Positions 1 through 5,246 of a stretch of DNA of 5,898 nt are shown here, piece after piece (position 1 is the stretch's first letter; every line of letters begins with the position of its first letter). The notes under the pieces are model-generated. The model saw only the letters and a list, made by a program, of their open reading frames with translations, had not been told where the DNA came from and searched no databases. Origin of the DNA: Xanthobacteraceae bacterium (GTDB taxonomy: Bacteria; Pseudomonadota; Alphaproteobacteria; Rhizobiales; Xanthobacteraceae). Both the position numbers and the translations under genes were made by a program. Location of the stretch: NCBI GenBank assembly GCA_030043285.1, contig JASHXZ010000746.1, forward strand, positions 1-5,898. The letters are read 5' to 3'.

Positions 1-326
1 TAAACGACGAGAAAACTGCCAAGCCCGAGCTTGAAGACCGTCGGATCGACGTGCGGCAGCACCAGCGTGCCGAGCGGCACGCCGATGAGGCCCGGCACGA
101 CAAACATGCGGACGCGCTTCCACGAAATGTGGCGCCAGATCAGGTGCAGGGTCTGCGCCTGCGACGCCACCGAACAGATGATCGCCAGCGATGCCGCAGC
201 AGCCGGCGGTATGGCATAGATCCAGATACCAAGGGTGGTAATCGCGGTGCCGAAGCCGGTCAGCCCGTTGACGATGCCGCCCGCCAGCGCGCCGCAAAAC
301 ACGATAATGATCTGAGCTAACCCCAT
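1..326 (-). CDS. TauE/SafE-family membrane permease, N-terminal part (cut by window edge)
   Basis: The reading frame starts at the ATG complementary to 324-326 and stays open to the left edge, giving 108 residues with no stop, so only the N-terminal part of the gene is present. The protein begins MGLAQIIIVFCGALAGG and continues with the glycine-rich stretch NGLTGFGTA, then hydrophobic segments at about residues 3-20, 26-50 and 72-88, split by a short basic loop (WRHISWKRVR). A first helix followed by a G-x-x-G-x-G turn is typical of the TauE/SafE (DUF81) permeases, inner-membrane proteins linked to export or uptake of sulfite, sulfoacetate and other small organosulfur or organic anions; substrate cannot be assigned here. 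An AGGGG Shine-Dalgarno-like stretch lies about five bases before the start and supports it. The full family is around 240-270 residues. The gene lies downstream of the minus-strand DUF883-like gene, 117 bp away, so it probably has its own promoter. Confidence 0.8.
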   Translation of the reverse strand, partial: MGLAQIIIVFCGALAGGIVNGLTGFGTAITTLGIWIYAIPPAAAASLAIICSVASQAQTLHLIWRHISWKRVRMFVVPGLIGVPLGTLVLPHVDPTVFKLGLGSFLVV

Positions 327-344
327 CGACCCCTGCCCCGGCGC

Positions 345-361
345 GACCGCGGCACGCGGTC
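345..361. promoter_or_regulatory. Perfect 7-bp inverted repeat in the leader of the TauE-like gene
   Basis: GACCGCG, a GCA centre, then CGCGGTC form a perfect inverted repeat with a 3-base spacer, 18 bases before the permease start codon (which reads leftward). Its position just upstream of the start, and the lack of a T-run on either side, fit a repressor operator or an RNA hairpin in the leader better than a classical terminator. It could also end transcripts arriving from the minus-strand gene at 444-824. Role is inferred only from symmetry and position. Confidence 0.35.
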
Positions 362-443
362 ACGCCACCGCTAGCACAAAGGCTGGCGGGCGAGGCAATG
401 GAGTTGGGAGAATCTCAGGTGGGTGCGAGCGCGCCGGGACGCT

Positions 444-824
444 TTAGTTCCGCCGGGCGGCCGCGCCGATGAGGACGCCGACGCCGATGGCTACGGCCAG
501 CATCAGCAACGGGCGCTGTTTGGTCTGGTCGGCAATGTGATCGACGGCATCGCCGCCGGCCTTCGCACCGGCCTTGACCGCCTGATTGCCGAGCGCGGAG
601 GCCTGGTCGAAGGCCACCTGCTGACCCTTGCGGAGGCGTTCGGCGATGTCGCTGAGGATCGGGCCGATCGTGTCGGCGATGCGATCGCCCGCGGCAGCCG
701 CTTCGGCGGATGCACGCCGGCCGGAACTGCTGCCAAACGCCCTCAGCTCGTTTTGAATGGCGCGCAAATGATCGACGATGGCGCCAAGGCGCGGATCGAA
801 GTCCTTTGGACGAGGCTGAAACAT
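444..824 (-). CDS. DUF883/ElaB-YqjD-like membrane-anchored small protein (126 aa)
   Basis: The 126-residue protein starts MFQPRPKDFDPRLG. It has a charged, probably helical N-terminal half (residues about 10-100, rich in Ala, Asp, Glu, Arg) and ends in one hydrophobic segment at about 106-123 (PLLMLAVAIGVGVLIGAA) followed by basic residues RRN. A soluble helical body with a glycine-containing C-terminal anchor is the layout of the DUF883/ElaB-YqjD family; in E. coli, members sit in the inner membrane and bind ribosomes in stationary phase. That role is family knowledge and is not shown here. The frame is open further upstream, but the ATG at 824 was chosen because an AAGGGACAG ribosome-binding stretch precedes it and because a longer form would run through the promoter region. 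Expression is probably driven by the EcfG-like site at 871-895. Family assignment rests on architecture and C-terminal pattern, not on a profile match. Confidence 0.7.
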   Translation of the reverse strand: MFQPRPKDFDPRLGAIVDHLRAIQNELRAFGSSSGRRASAEAAAAGDRIADTIGPILSDIAERLRKGQQVAFDQASALGNQAVKAGAKAGGDAVDHIADQTKQRPLLMLAVAIGVGVLIGAAARRN

Positions 825-870
825 CGGTTCTGTCCCTTCGCGCGATCGCAGGTTTGCCAACCATCCGGAT

Positions 871-895
871 AACAGGGCCGCAACCCAATGGTTCC
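871..895 (-). promoter_or_regulatory. EcfG-type (general stress) promoter for the gene at 444-824
   Basis: Reading leftward, a perfect GGAAC -35 element (complement of 891-895) is followed by a 16-base spacer and a TGTT -10 element (complement of 871-874), continuing as TGTTATCCGG. The known alphaproteobacterial EcfG consensus is GGAAC, 16-17 bases, then CGTT. Transcription would begin roughly 40 bases before the ATG at 824. The plus-strand site beside it carries the same GTTATC at -10, which strengthens both calls. Confidence 0.7.
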
Positions 896-900
896 GGAAA

Positions 901-926
901 TGAACTTTCGCGCGCGCTGGTGCGTT
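901..926 (+). promoter_or_regulatory. EcfG-type (general stress) promoter for the gene at 958-1245
   Basis: TGAAC at 901-905 (one mismatch to the GGAAC consensus), a 17-base spacer, then CGTT at 923-926 continuing as CGTTATCGGG. The spacing and the full CGTT match the alphaproteobacterial EcfG pattern. The predicted start of transcription lies about 25 bases before the ATG at 958. Its -35 element is only five bases from that of the divergent minus-strand promoter, so the two could compete for or share polymerase. Confidence 0.6.
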
Positions 927-946
927 ATCGGGCGAATTCCCCCCTA

Positions 947-951
947 CGGAG
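947..951 (+). promoter_or_regulatory. Ribosome binding site fixing the start at 958
   Basis: CGGAG at 947-951 lies six bases before the ATG at 958, a good Shine-Dalgarno match at good spacing. It supports this frame over the other plus-strand frames that overlap the same region. Confidence 0.65.
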
Positions 952-957
952 CCTCCC

Positions 958-1245
958 ATGCCGGAAACCCGTTCGCAAAACTCCGATTTCACCCGCGCCT
1001 TCAGCGACGCCAAGAACCACGCCTCCAAGGTTGCGGGCGCTGCTTCCGACGCCGCGCAGGACGTTTATGGCCAGGCGCGCGACAGCGCCGGCAAGGTCGC
1101 CGACGCTACGACCGATGCGGCCCGCGGCACCGCCGATTCGTTCGAGCAGGCGCTGCGCAACATGGTCGAAAATCAGCCCTACACGGCCGTCGCGATCGCG
1201 CTCGGCATCGGCTGGCTACTCGGCAGAACGCATCGGCCGTTCTGA
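958..1245 (+). CDS. DUF883/ElaB-YqjD-like membrane-anchored small protein (95 aa)
   Basis: The 95-residue protein starts MPETRSQNSDF. Residues about 10-70 form an Ala/Asp/Lys-rich, likely amphipathic helical region with repeated short units (SDAAQDVYGQARDSAGK, ADATTDAARGTADS), like DUF883 and other late-embryogenesis-type helical proteins. It ends with QPYTAVAIALGIGWLLGR at about 73-90, a single membrane anchor with the G-x-G-W-L-L-G pattern typical of DUF883/ElaB-YqjD C-termini, then a basic tail (RTHRPF). A likely role is attachment of a soluble helical domain to the inner face of the cytoplasmic membrane under stress; ribosome binding is known for E. coli relatives and is only a possibility here. 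It shares architecture with the divergent 126-residue neighbour but little evident sequence outside the anchor, so they are at best distant paralogues. The start is set by CGGAG six bases upstream. Regulation is probably by EcfG through the 901-926 site. Confidence 0.8.
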   Translation: MPETRSQNSDFTRAFSDAKNHASKVAGAASDAAQDVYGQARDSAGKVADATTDAARGTADSFEQALRNMVENQPYTAVAIALGIGWLLGRTHRPF

Positions 1246-1262
1246 TCGGGGATCATGAACAT

Positions 1263-1306
1263 GAATCAGGGACTGGAATGCACCCTGGTCCCTGACGCCC
1301 TGATTC
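1263..1306. terminator. Overlapping hairpins between convergent genes, possible bidirectional terminator
   Basis: The 65-bp gap between the genes ending at 1245 (plus) and 1311 (minus) holds two mutually exclusive stems. GAATCAGGG (1263-1271) pairs with CCCTGATTC (1298-1306). TCAGGGAC (1266-1273) pairs with GTCCCTGA (1288-1295), and that second stem can extend inward by a few wobble pairs. No clear T-run follows on either strand, so intrinsic termination is plausible from position but not proven. Confidence 0.4.
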
Positions 1307-1310
1307 CCTG

Positions 1311-2087
1311 TCACCCCCGCAGCGCCACCGACTGGCCGCCGTCCGCCACGATGGTGGCGCCGTTGATGAAGCGCCCAGCGTCGGAAACGAGCAGCAGCAG
1401 CGGACCATCGAGATCGCGCTCCTCGCCGAAGCGGCCGAGCGGAATTTCGCGCGTCAGTTTTTTGCCTTGCTCGCTGGTCAGATAATCGTGGTTCAGTTCG
1501 GTGACGATCCAGCCGGGCGCGATCGCATTGACCCGAACACCCTTGAAGCCGAGCTCGAGCGCCAACGCCTTGGTGACCTGGATGACGCCCGCCTTGGCGG
1601 TCGCATAGGCAATGACGCCCTTGTCGACGTTGAGCCCGAGCACCGAGGCGATGTTGACAATGGCGCCGCCCTTGCCGGCCGCCAGCATGCGGCGCGCCGC
1701 TTCCTGCGACCAATAGAACACAGCATCCAGATTGGTCGACAGGATGCGCCGCCACTCCTCTTCGGCGAGCTCGACGGCGCGCCCGGAATGGGCCACGCCC
1801 GCATTGTTGACCAGAATGGTAACGGTGCCGAAGGCTTTTTCGGCAGCCTCGAAAGCATCACGCATGGCGGTGCGCTCGCGCACGTCGGCCTCGACCGCGA
1901 CCGCCCGGCCGCCGGCCTGTTCGATGCGCGCCTGGACGGCGGCGAGCCGGTCGGCGCGGCGCGCCACCAGCACGACCGCGGCGCCATTCTCCGCCAAGAC
2001 CTCGGCAAAACGTGCGCCGAGGCCGCTCGAGGCGCCGGTCACCAGCGCCACAGTGCCGCGTAGATCGAAAATACCAGGCGCCGCCAT
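1311..2087 (-). CDS. Short-chain dehydrogenase/reductase (SDR), FabG-like, 258 aa
   Basis: This is a cytosolic NAD(P)-dependent oxidoreductase of the classical SDR family, interconverting an alcohol and a carbonyl on an unidentified substrate. Visible motifs, numbered from MAAPGIFDLRG: cofactor-binding TGASSGLG at 17-24; an Arg pair at 43-44 after the second beta strand, which usually favours NADP(H); NNAG at 94-97; and the catalytic tetrad Asn119, Ser148, Tyr161 and Lys165 (Y-A-T-A-K). The C-terminal NGATIVADGG is the usual SDR ending. Length matches the 245-260 residues of the family, so the gene is intact. The start at 2087 was chosen because the Rossmann fold begins about ten residues later; the longer open frame would run through the intergenic region into the ubiD-like gene. 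The ribosome-binding site is weak (GGG about a dozen bases upstream). It is divergent from the UbiD-family gene, 127 bp away, which suggests but does not prove a shared pathway. Annotation as 3-oxoacyl-ACP reductase would be over-specific. Confidence 0.9.
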   Translation of the reverse strand: MAAPGIFDLRGTVALVTGASSGLGARFAEVLAENGAAVVLVARRADRLAAVQARIEQAGGRAVAVEADVRERTAMRDAFEAAEKAFGTVTILVNNAGVAHSGRAVELAEEEWRRILSTNLDAVFYWSQEAARRMLAAGKGGAIVNIASVLGLNVDKGVIAYATAKAGVIQVTKALALELGFKGVRVNAIAPGWIVTELNHDYLTSEQGKKLTREIPLGRFGEERDLDGPLLLLVSDAGRFINGATIVADGGQSVALRG

Positions 2088-2147
2088 CTTGGTGTACCCA
2101 TGCCGCCCGCGCGTTGCCGCGCCATCCCATTGCGAAGCCGAACAATT

Positions 2148-2163
2148 GCGGGAATTAATGCCG
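2148..2163. promoter_or_regulatory. Operator-like imperfect palindrome between the SDR and UbiD-family genes
   Basis: In the middle of the 127-bp divergent spacer, the core GG-x-ATTAAT-x-CC (2150-2161) is symmetric about an AT-rich centre in otherwise GC-rich DNA. Such sites are often bound by dimeric regulators of divergent genes. I found no convincing -35/-10 pair on either strand here; the best candidates match the sigma70 consensus at only half of the -10 positions. This is a weak call based on symmetry and location. Confidence 0.2.
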
Positions 2164-2203
2164 CGATCAAGTTTTGGCGCCCGCGCGGCTGCCAGTGTTC
2201 GAA

Positions 2204-2209
2204 ACGAGG
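2204..2209 (+). promoter_or_regulatory. Ribosome binding site fixing the UbiD-family start
   Basis: ACGAGG at 2204-2209 lies five bases before the ATG at 2215. The same frame is open for about 160 codons further upstream, but that part lies antisense to the SDR gene, so this site decides the start. Confidence 0.6.
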
Positions 2210-2214
2210 ATGCA

Positions 2215-3705
2215 ATGGGTTTTCTGGACCAGCGGCAGTGGATGGCGAGCCTGGAGCAGCAGGGCGAGTTGCGGCGGATCAAGGCCGAGGTCGACTGGGA
2301 CCGCGAGATCGGCGCCGTCACCCGCCGGACGCTGGAGAAGAAAGGCCCGGCGCTGCTGTTCGAGAACATCAAGGGCTATCGGGACGGCCGCTGCACCAGA
2401 TTGTTCGCCAGCGGCCTCGGCGCCCGCTCCCGGCTGGCGCTGGCGCTCGGCTTCCCGCGCGACACGCCGAACCGCGAGCTGGTGCAGCACGTCATGCAAA
2501 AAAACCGCGAGGCCATACCGCACGTGATGGTGGATGGCGGCCCGGTAAAAGAAGTCATCGTCACGGGCGAGGCGATCGATCAGACCGAATTTCCGGTGCC
2601 GAAATGGCACTACCTCGAAGGCGGCCGCTACATCCACACCTTCTCGTCGATCGTCACCAAAGACCCCGACACCGGCGTGATGAATGTCGGGATGTACCGC
2701 GGCATGATCGGCACGAAGAACACCGCGCCGTTCCTGCTCATCAAGGGCGGTCAGCACTGGGGCGCCCATTTCGTCAAATGGGCCGCGCGCGGACAGCCGA
2801 TGCCGGTCGCCTGCGTGATCGGCTGGGATCCGATCATGTCGTTTCTGTCTGGCTCGCCGCTGCCCGCGGGTGTCTGCGAGTGGGACACGATGGGCGCCTA
2901 TCGAGGCGAACCGGCGCAGCTCGTGCGCTGCGAGACCGTCGACCTGGCGGTGCCGGCGGGCGCCGAGATCGTCATCGAAGGCACCATCAGCGACGATCCG
3001 GCGACTTATGAGAGCGAAGGTCCGTTCGGCGAATTCACCGGCTACGTCTCCGATCTGCCGACGCCGCGGCCCACCATGCGGATCACGTGCATCACGCACC
3101 GCCACGATCCGATCTTTTGCGGCTCGCTGGAAGGCACCTTGCCGGGCTCGTACAGCGAGAACAGCGTCATGTCGTCGGTGCAGCGCGCCGCCATCGCCTG
3201 GAATATTTTGAACACCGCCGGCATTCCGGGCGTACTCGACGTGTTTGCGCCGCCGATCACCAACGGCGTCAATTTACGCGTTCAAATAAAAAAGCATTAT
3301 CAGGGCCAGCCCAAGCAGATCGCCGCGGCGTTGTGGGGCAACAGCGCGGCGCAGTACCGCTACAAAAACGTCACCGTGGTCGAGGAGGACATCGATCCGG
3401 CCGACAACGAGCAGGTCGAATGGGCGTTCGCGCACCGAGTCAATGCCGGCGAAGGCGGCGTGGTGATCTTTCCAGGAATCTTTGGCTCGCCGATCGATCC
3501 GTCCACGCCGATGGAAGACCGCGACGTGGCGCAGCTCGGTACCGGGCTGTGGAACCGCATGCTGATCGACGCCACGCGCTCCTGGAAGAACCCGCGCCGC
3601 GCCCAATGGGGCGGCGAACGCTTTCCGCCAACGGTCCGGCCCGCCGCCGAAGATGAGACGCGCGTTAAAAGGCGCTGGTCGGAGTACGGGCTGGAGAATC
3701 TTTAG
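2215..3705 (+). CDS. UbiD-family prenylated-FMN-dependent decarboxylase (496 aa)
   Basis: The enzyme belongs to the UbiD family, which reversibly decarboxylates aromatic or alpha,beta-unsaturated carboxylic acids with prenylated FMN made by a UbiX-type prenyltransferase. Residues corresponding to the known site are present: Asn157 and Arg162 in NVGMYR (Asn metal ligand and Arg of the catalytic triad, five apart as in fungal Fdc1); Glu222 before WDTMGAYRG, aligning with the metal-binding Glu; and Glu268 and Glu273 in EGPFGE, the two Glu of the Glu-Arg-Glu triad. The downstream stretch GSLEGTLPGSYSENSV at about 303-318 also fits the family. These alignments were made by eye. Length is close to the usual 480-500 residues, with no truncation or missing catalytic residue. 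The start is set by ACGAGG five bases upstream. The gene is alone on its strand, divergent from an SDR and convergent with a TRAP transporter operon. No ubiX-like gene is in the window. The substrate is unknown: ubiquinone precursor decarboxylation, hydroxybenzoate-type decarboxylation or another acid are all possible. Confidence 0.92.
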   Translation: MGFLDQRQWMASLEQQGELRRIKAEVDWDREIGAVTRRTLEKKGPALLFENIKGYRDGRCTRLFASGLGARSRLALALGFPRDTPNRELVQHVMQKNREAIPHVMVDGGPVKEVIVTGEAIDQTEFPVPKWHYLEGGRYIHTFSSIVTKDPDTGVMNVGMYRGMIGTKNTAPFLLIKGGQHWGAHFVKWAARGQPMPVACVIGWDPIMSFLSGSPLPAGVCEWDTMGAYRGEPAQLVRCETVDLAVPAGAEIVIEGTISDDPATYESEGPFGEFTGYVSDLPTPRPTMRITCITHRHDPIFCGSLEGTLPGSYSENSVMSSVQRAAIAWNILNTAGIPGVLDVFAPPITNGVNLRVQIKKHYQGQPKQIAAALWGNSAAQYRYKNVTVVEEDIDPADNEQVEWAFAHRVNAGEGGVVIFPGIFGSPIDPSTPMEDRDVAQLGTGLWNRMLIDATRSWKNPRRAQWGGERFPPTVRPAAEDETRVKRRWSEYGLENL

Positions 3706-3728
3706 CCAGGCCCGCGAAGAAACGACTC

Positions 3729-3817
3729 GTCATTGCGAGCGAAGCGAAGCAATCCAGGGGCCGGATGCACCGATTCCTGGATTGCTTCGCCGCCCCTTCG
3801 GAACTCCTCGCAATGAC
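3729..3817. repeat. Dispersed palindromic repeat between convergent genes
   Basis: The gap between the UbiD-family gene and the TRAP large-subunit gene is filled by a long interrupted palindrome. Outer arms GTCATTGCGAG (3729-3739) and CTCGCAATGAC (3807-3817) are exact complements. Inner arms GCGAAGCAATCCAGG (3744-3758) and CCTGGATTGCTTCGC (3776-3790) are exact complements around a 17-base loop. The right side has about 12 extra bases between inner and outer arms. This type of sequence (cattgcgag...gaagcaatccag) recurs in many Bradyrhizobium and Rhodopseudomonas genomes as an intergenic element; that statement is from general knowledge. Here it could fold into a strong hairpin in either transcript and act as a bidirectional terminator or mRNA 3' end stabiliser. 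Confidence 0.8.
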
Positions 3818-3827
3818 GCTAGCGGCG

Positions 3828-5237
3828 TCACGATCCAGAAAGCCGGTGCGGCAGCCACGTCGCCAGCCCGGGCAAGAACCACAGTGCCAGCAGCATCGCG
3901 AGCTGGATCAGCACGAACGGGATGATGCCGACGTAAATGTGCCGGGTGGTGACCTCCGGCGGCGCGACGCCGCGCAGATAAAACAAGGTCGGGCCGAGCG
4001 GCGGGTGCATGTAGGAGGTCTGCAGATTGACCGCCATCATGATGCCGAGCCAGACCGGATCGACACCGGGCATTTGCAGCAGCACCGGCGCCACGATCGG
4101 CACCACCACAAAAATGATCTCGAACGCATCCATCACAAAGCCGAGCAGGAACAGCGCCAGCATCACGGCCAACACGGCGCCGGCGACGCCGCCCGGCAGA
4201 TGCGTCAAGGTTCGCTCCACCATGACGTCGCCGCCGAGGCCGCGGAACACCAGGCTGAACAGCGTCGCGCCGATCAGGATCAGAAAGATCATGCTGGTGA
4301 TCTGCGTGGCGCGCAGCGCCACCGGCAGCAGGAGATTTTTGCGGCCGGCGCGGACCGCCGCGAGCAGGATCGAGCCGACCGCGCCGACCGACGCGGCCTC
4401 GGTCGGCGTCGCCATGCCGCCGAGAATTGAGCCGAGCACGGCGAGAATGAGCGCGATCGGTGCCACCAGCACCGCGCCAAAGCGGCGCAACGTTTGCAGG
4501 CCGGCATTGCTCGGCGGCGTGTTGCCCTCGACCGGCGCCGCGGCAGCAACCGGCGGCAGCTTGTTTGGAAATACCAGCGCGGTCGCGATCAAATACAGCA
4601 TGTAACAGAGCACCAGCACCAGGCCGGGAATGAGCGCGCCGGCAAACAGGTCGGCGACCGAAACGGTCTGCGGCGCGAAATTGCCCTGCGCCAATTGCGC
4701 GGCCTGATAGGAATTGCTGAGCTGGTCGCCGAGCAGGACCAGCACCGTCGCGGGCGGAAAGATTTGCGCCAAGGTGGCGGTGGCGGCGATCGTGCCGGCC
4801 GCGACTGCCTTGTCGTAGCCGTGGCGCAGCATGGTCGGCAGCGCGATCAACCCCATGGTCACCGCGGTGGCGCCGACGATGCCCTTGGCGGCGGCGAGCA
4901 GCACGCCGACGATGATCACCGCGATGCCGAGGCCGCCGGGCAGCCGGCCGAACAGTTGGCCCATCGCGGCCAGCAGGTCCTCGGCGACCTGGGAGCGCTC
5001 CAGCATCACGCCCATGAAGATGAACAGCGGGATGGCGAGCAGCACGTCGTTGGTCATGACGCCGAAGATGCGCTCCGGCAGCGCGCCAAGGAGCGCCAGC
5101 GGCAGCACGCTGGCGGCCGCACCAGCAGCGGCAAAGATGAGCGACACGCCGGCCAGCGTCAGCGCCACCGGATAACCGGCGAGCAACAGCACGCAGACGG
5201 CCATGATCAGCGCGATGGCGAGAATTTCCGGCAGCAT
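3828..5237 (-). CDS. TRAP transporter large permease subunit (DctM family), 469 aa
   Basis: This is the large membrane subunit of a tripartite ATP-independent periplasmic transporter, the part that couples substrate import to the sodium or proton gradient. The protein is almost wholly hydrophobic, with about a dozen membrane segments. DctM signatures are visible: PLFIFMGVMLERSQVAEDLL at 70-89, ATPTEAASVGAVGS at 277-290, and VNLQTSYMHPPLGPTLFYLRGVAPPE near 403-428. The last pattern resembles the mannitol/chloroaromatic branch (N-L-Q-T-S...PP...LFYLRGVAP). A hydrophilic linker at about 223-250 (Pro/Ala-rich, then charged) between the two halves makes it longer than the usual ~425 residues and is typical of that branch. 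Its ATG at 5237 lies nine bases after the stop of the small-subunit gene, so the two are co-transcribed and probably translationally coupled; its own ribosome-binding site is weak. The substrate is not readable from sequence; small organic or aromatic acids are usual. Confidence 0.93.
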   Translation of the reverse strand: MLPEILAIALIMAVCVLLLAGYPVALTLAGVSLIFAAAGAAASVLPLALLGALPERIFGVMTNDVLLAIPLFIFMGVMLERSQVAEDLLAAMGQLFGRLPGGLGIAVIIVGVLLAAAKGIVGATAVTMGLIALPTMLRHGYDKAVAAGTIAATATLAQIFPPATVLVLLGDQLSNSYQAAQLAQGNFAPQTVSVADLFAGALIPGLVLVLCYMLYLIATALVFPNKLPPVAAAAPVEGNTPPSNAGLQTLRRFGAVLVAPIALILAVLGSILGGMATPTEAASVGAVGSILLAAVRAGRKNLLLPVALRATQITSMIFLILIGATLFSLVFRGLGGDVMVERTLTHLPGGVAGAVLAVMLALFLLGFVMDAFEIIFVVVPIVAPVLLQMPGVDPVWLGIMMAVNLQTSYMHPPLGPTLFYLRGVAPPEVTTRHIYVGIIPFVLIQLAMLLALWFLPGLATWLPHRLSGS

Positions 5238-5246
5238 CGTCGCGGC

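Noticed and set aside
51..320. Small plus-strand frames opposite the TauE-like gene
   Set aside because: Charged low-complexity translations antisense to a coherent membrane protein frame that is open to the window edge.
825..1028. 68-residue N-terminal extension of the minus-strand DUF883-like protein
   Set aside because: It would cover the divergent EcfG-like promoters and overlap the start of the opposite gene; the internal ATG at 824 has a ribosome-binding site.
2130..2158. TTGCGA-N17-AATTAA as a sigma70 promoter for the UbiD-family gene
   Set aside because: Only four of six and three of six consensus matches, no better than chance in a spacer of this size.
1732..2214. Plus-strand extension of the UbiD-family frame by about 160 codons upstream
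   Set aside because: It lies antisense to the SDR gene, its translation is low-complexity Ala/Arg/Ser sequence, UbiD proteins are about 490 residues, and a good ribosome-binding site marks the ATG at 2215.
2088..2372. 95-residue N-terminal extension of the SDR on the minus strand
   Set aside because: It overlaps the UbiD-family coding region and its ribosome-binding site, adds no SDR-like sequence, and the Rossmann fold starts normally just after the ATG at 2087.
2167..3105. Long minus-strand open frame (312 codons) opposite the UbiD-family gene
   Set aside because: High-GC antisense shadow: translation is Arg/Ala/His/Asp-rich without domain features, and the sense frame is a clear enzyme.
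3765..4430. Plus-strand open frame (221 codons) beginning inside the palindromic repeat
   Set aside because: It starts in a non-coding repeat and runs antisense to the TRAP large subunit; composition is that of a shadow frame.
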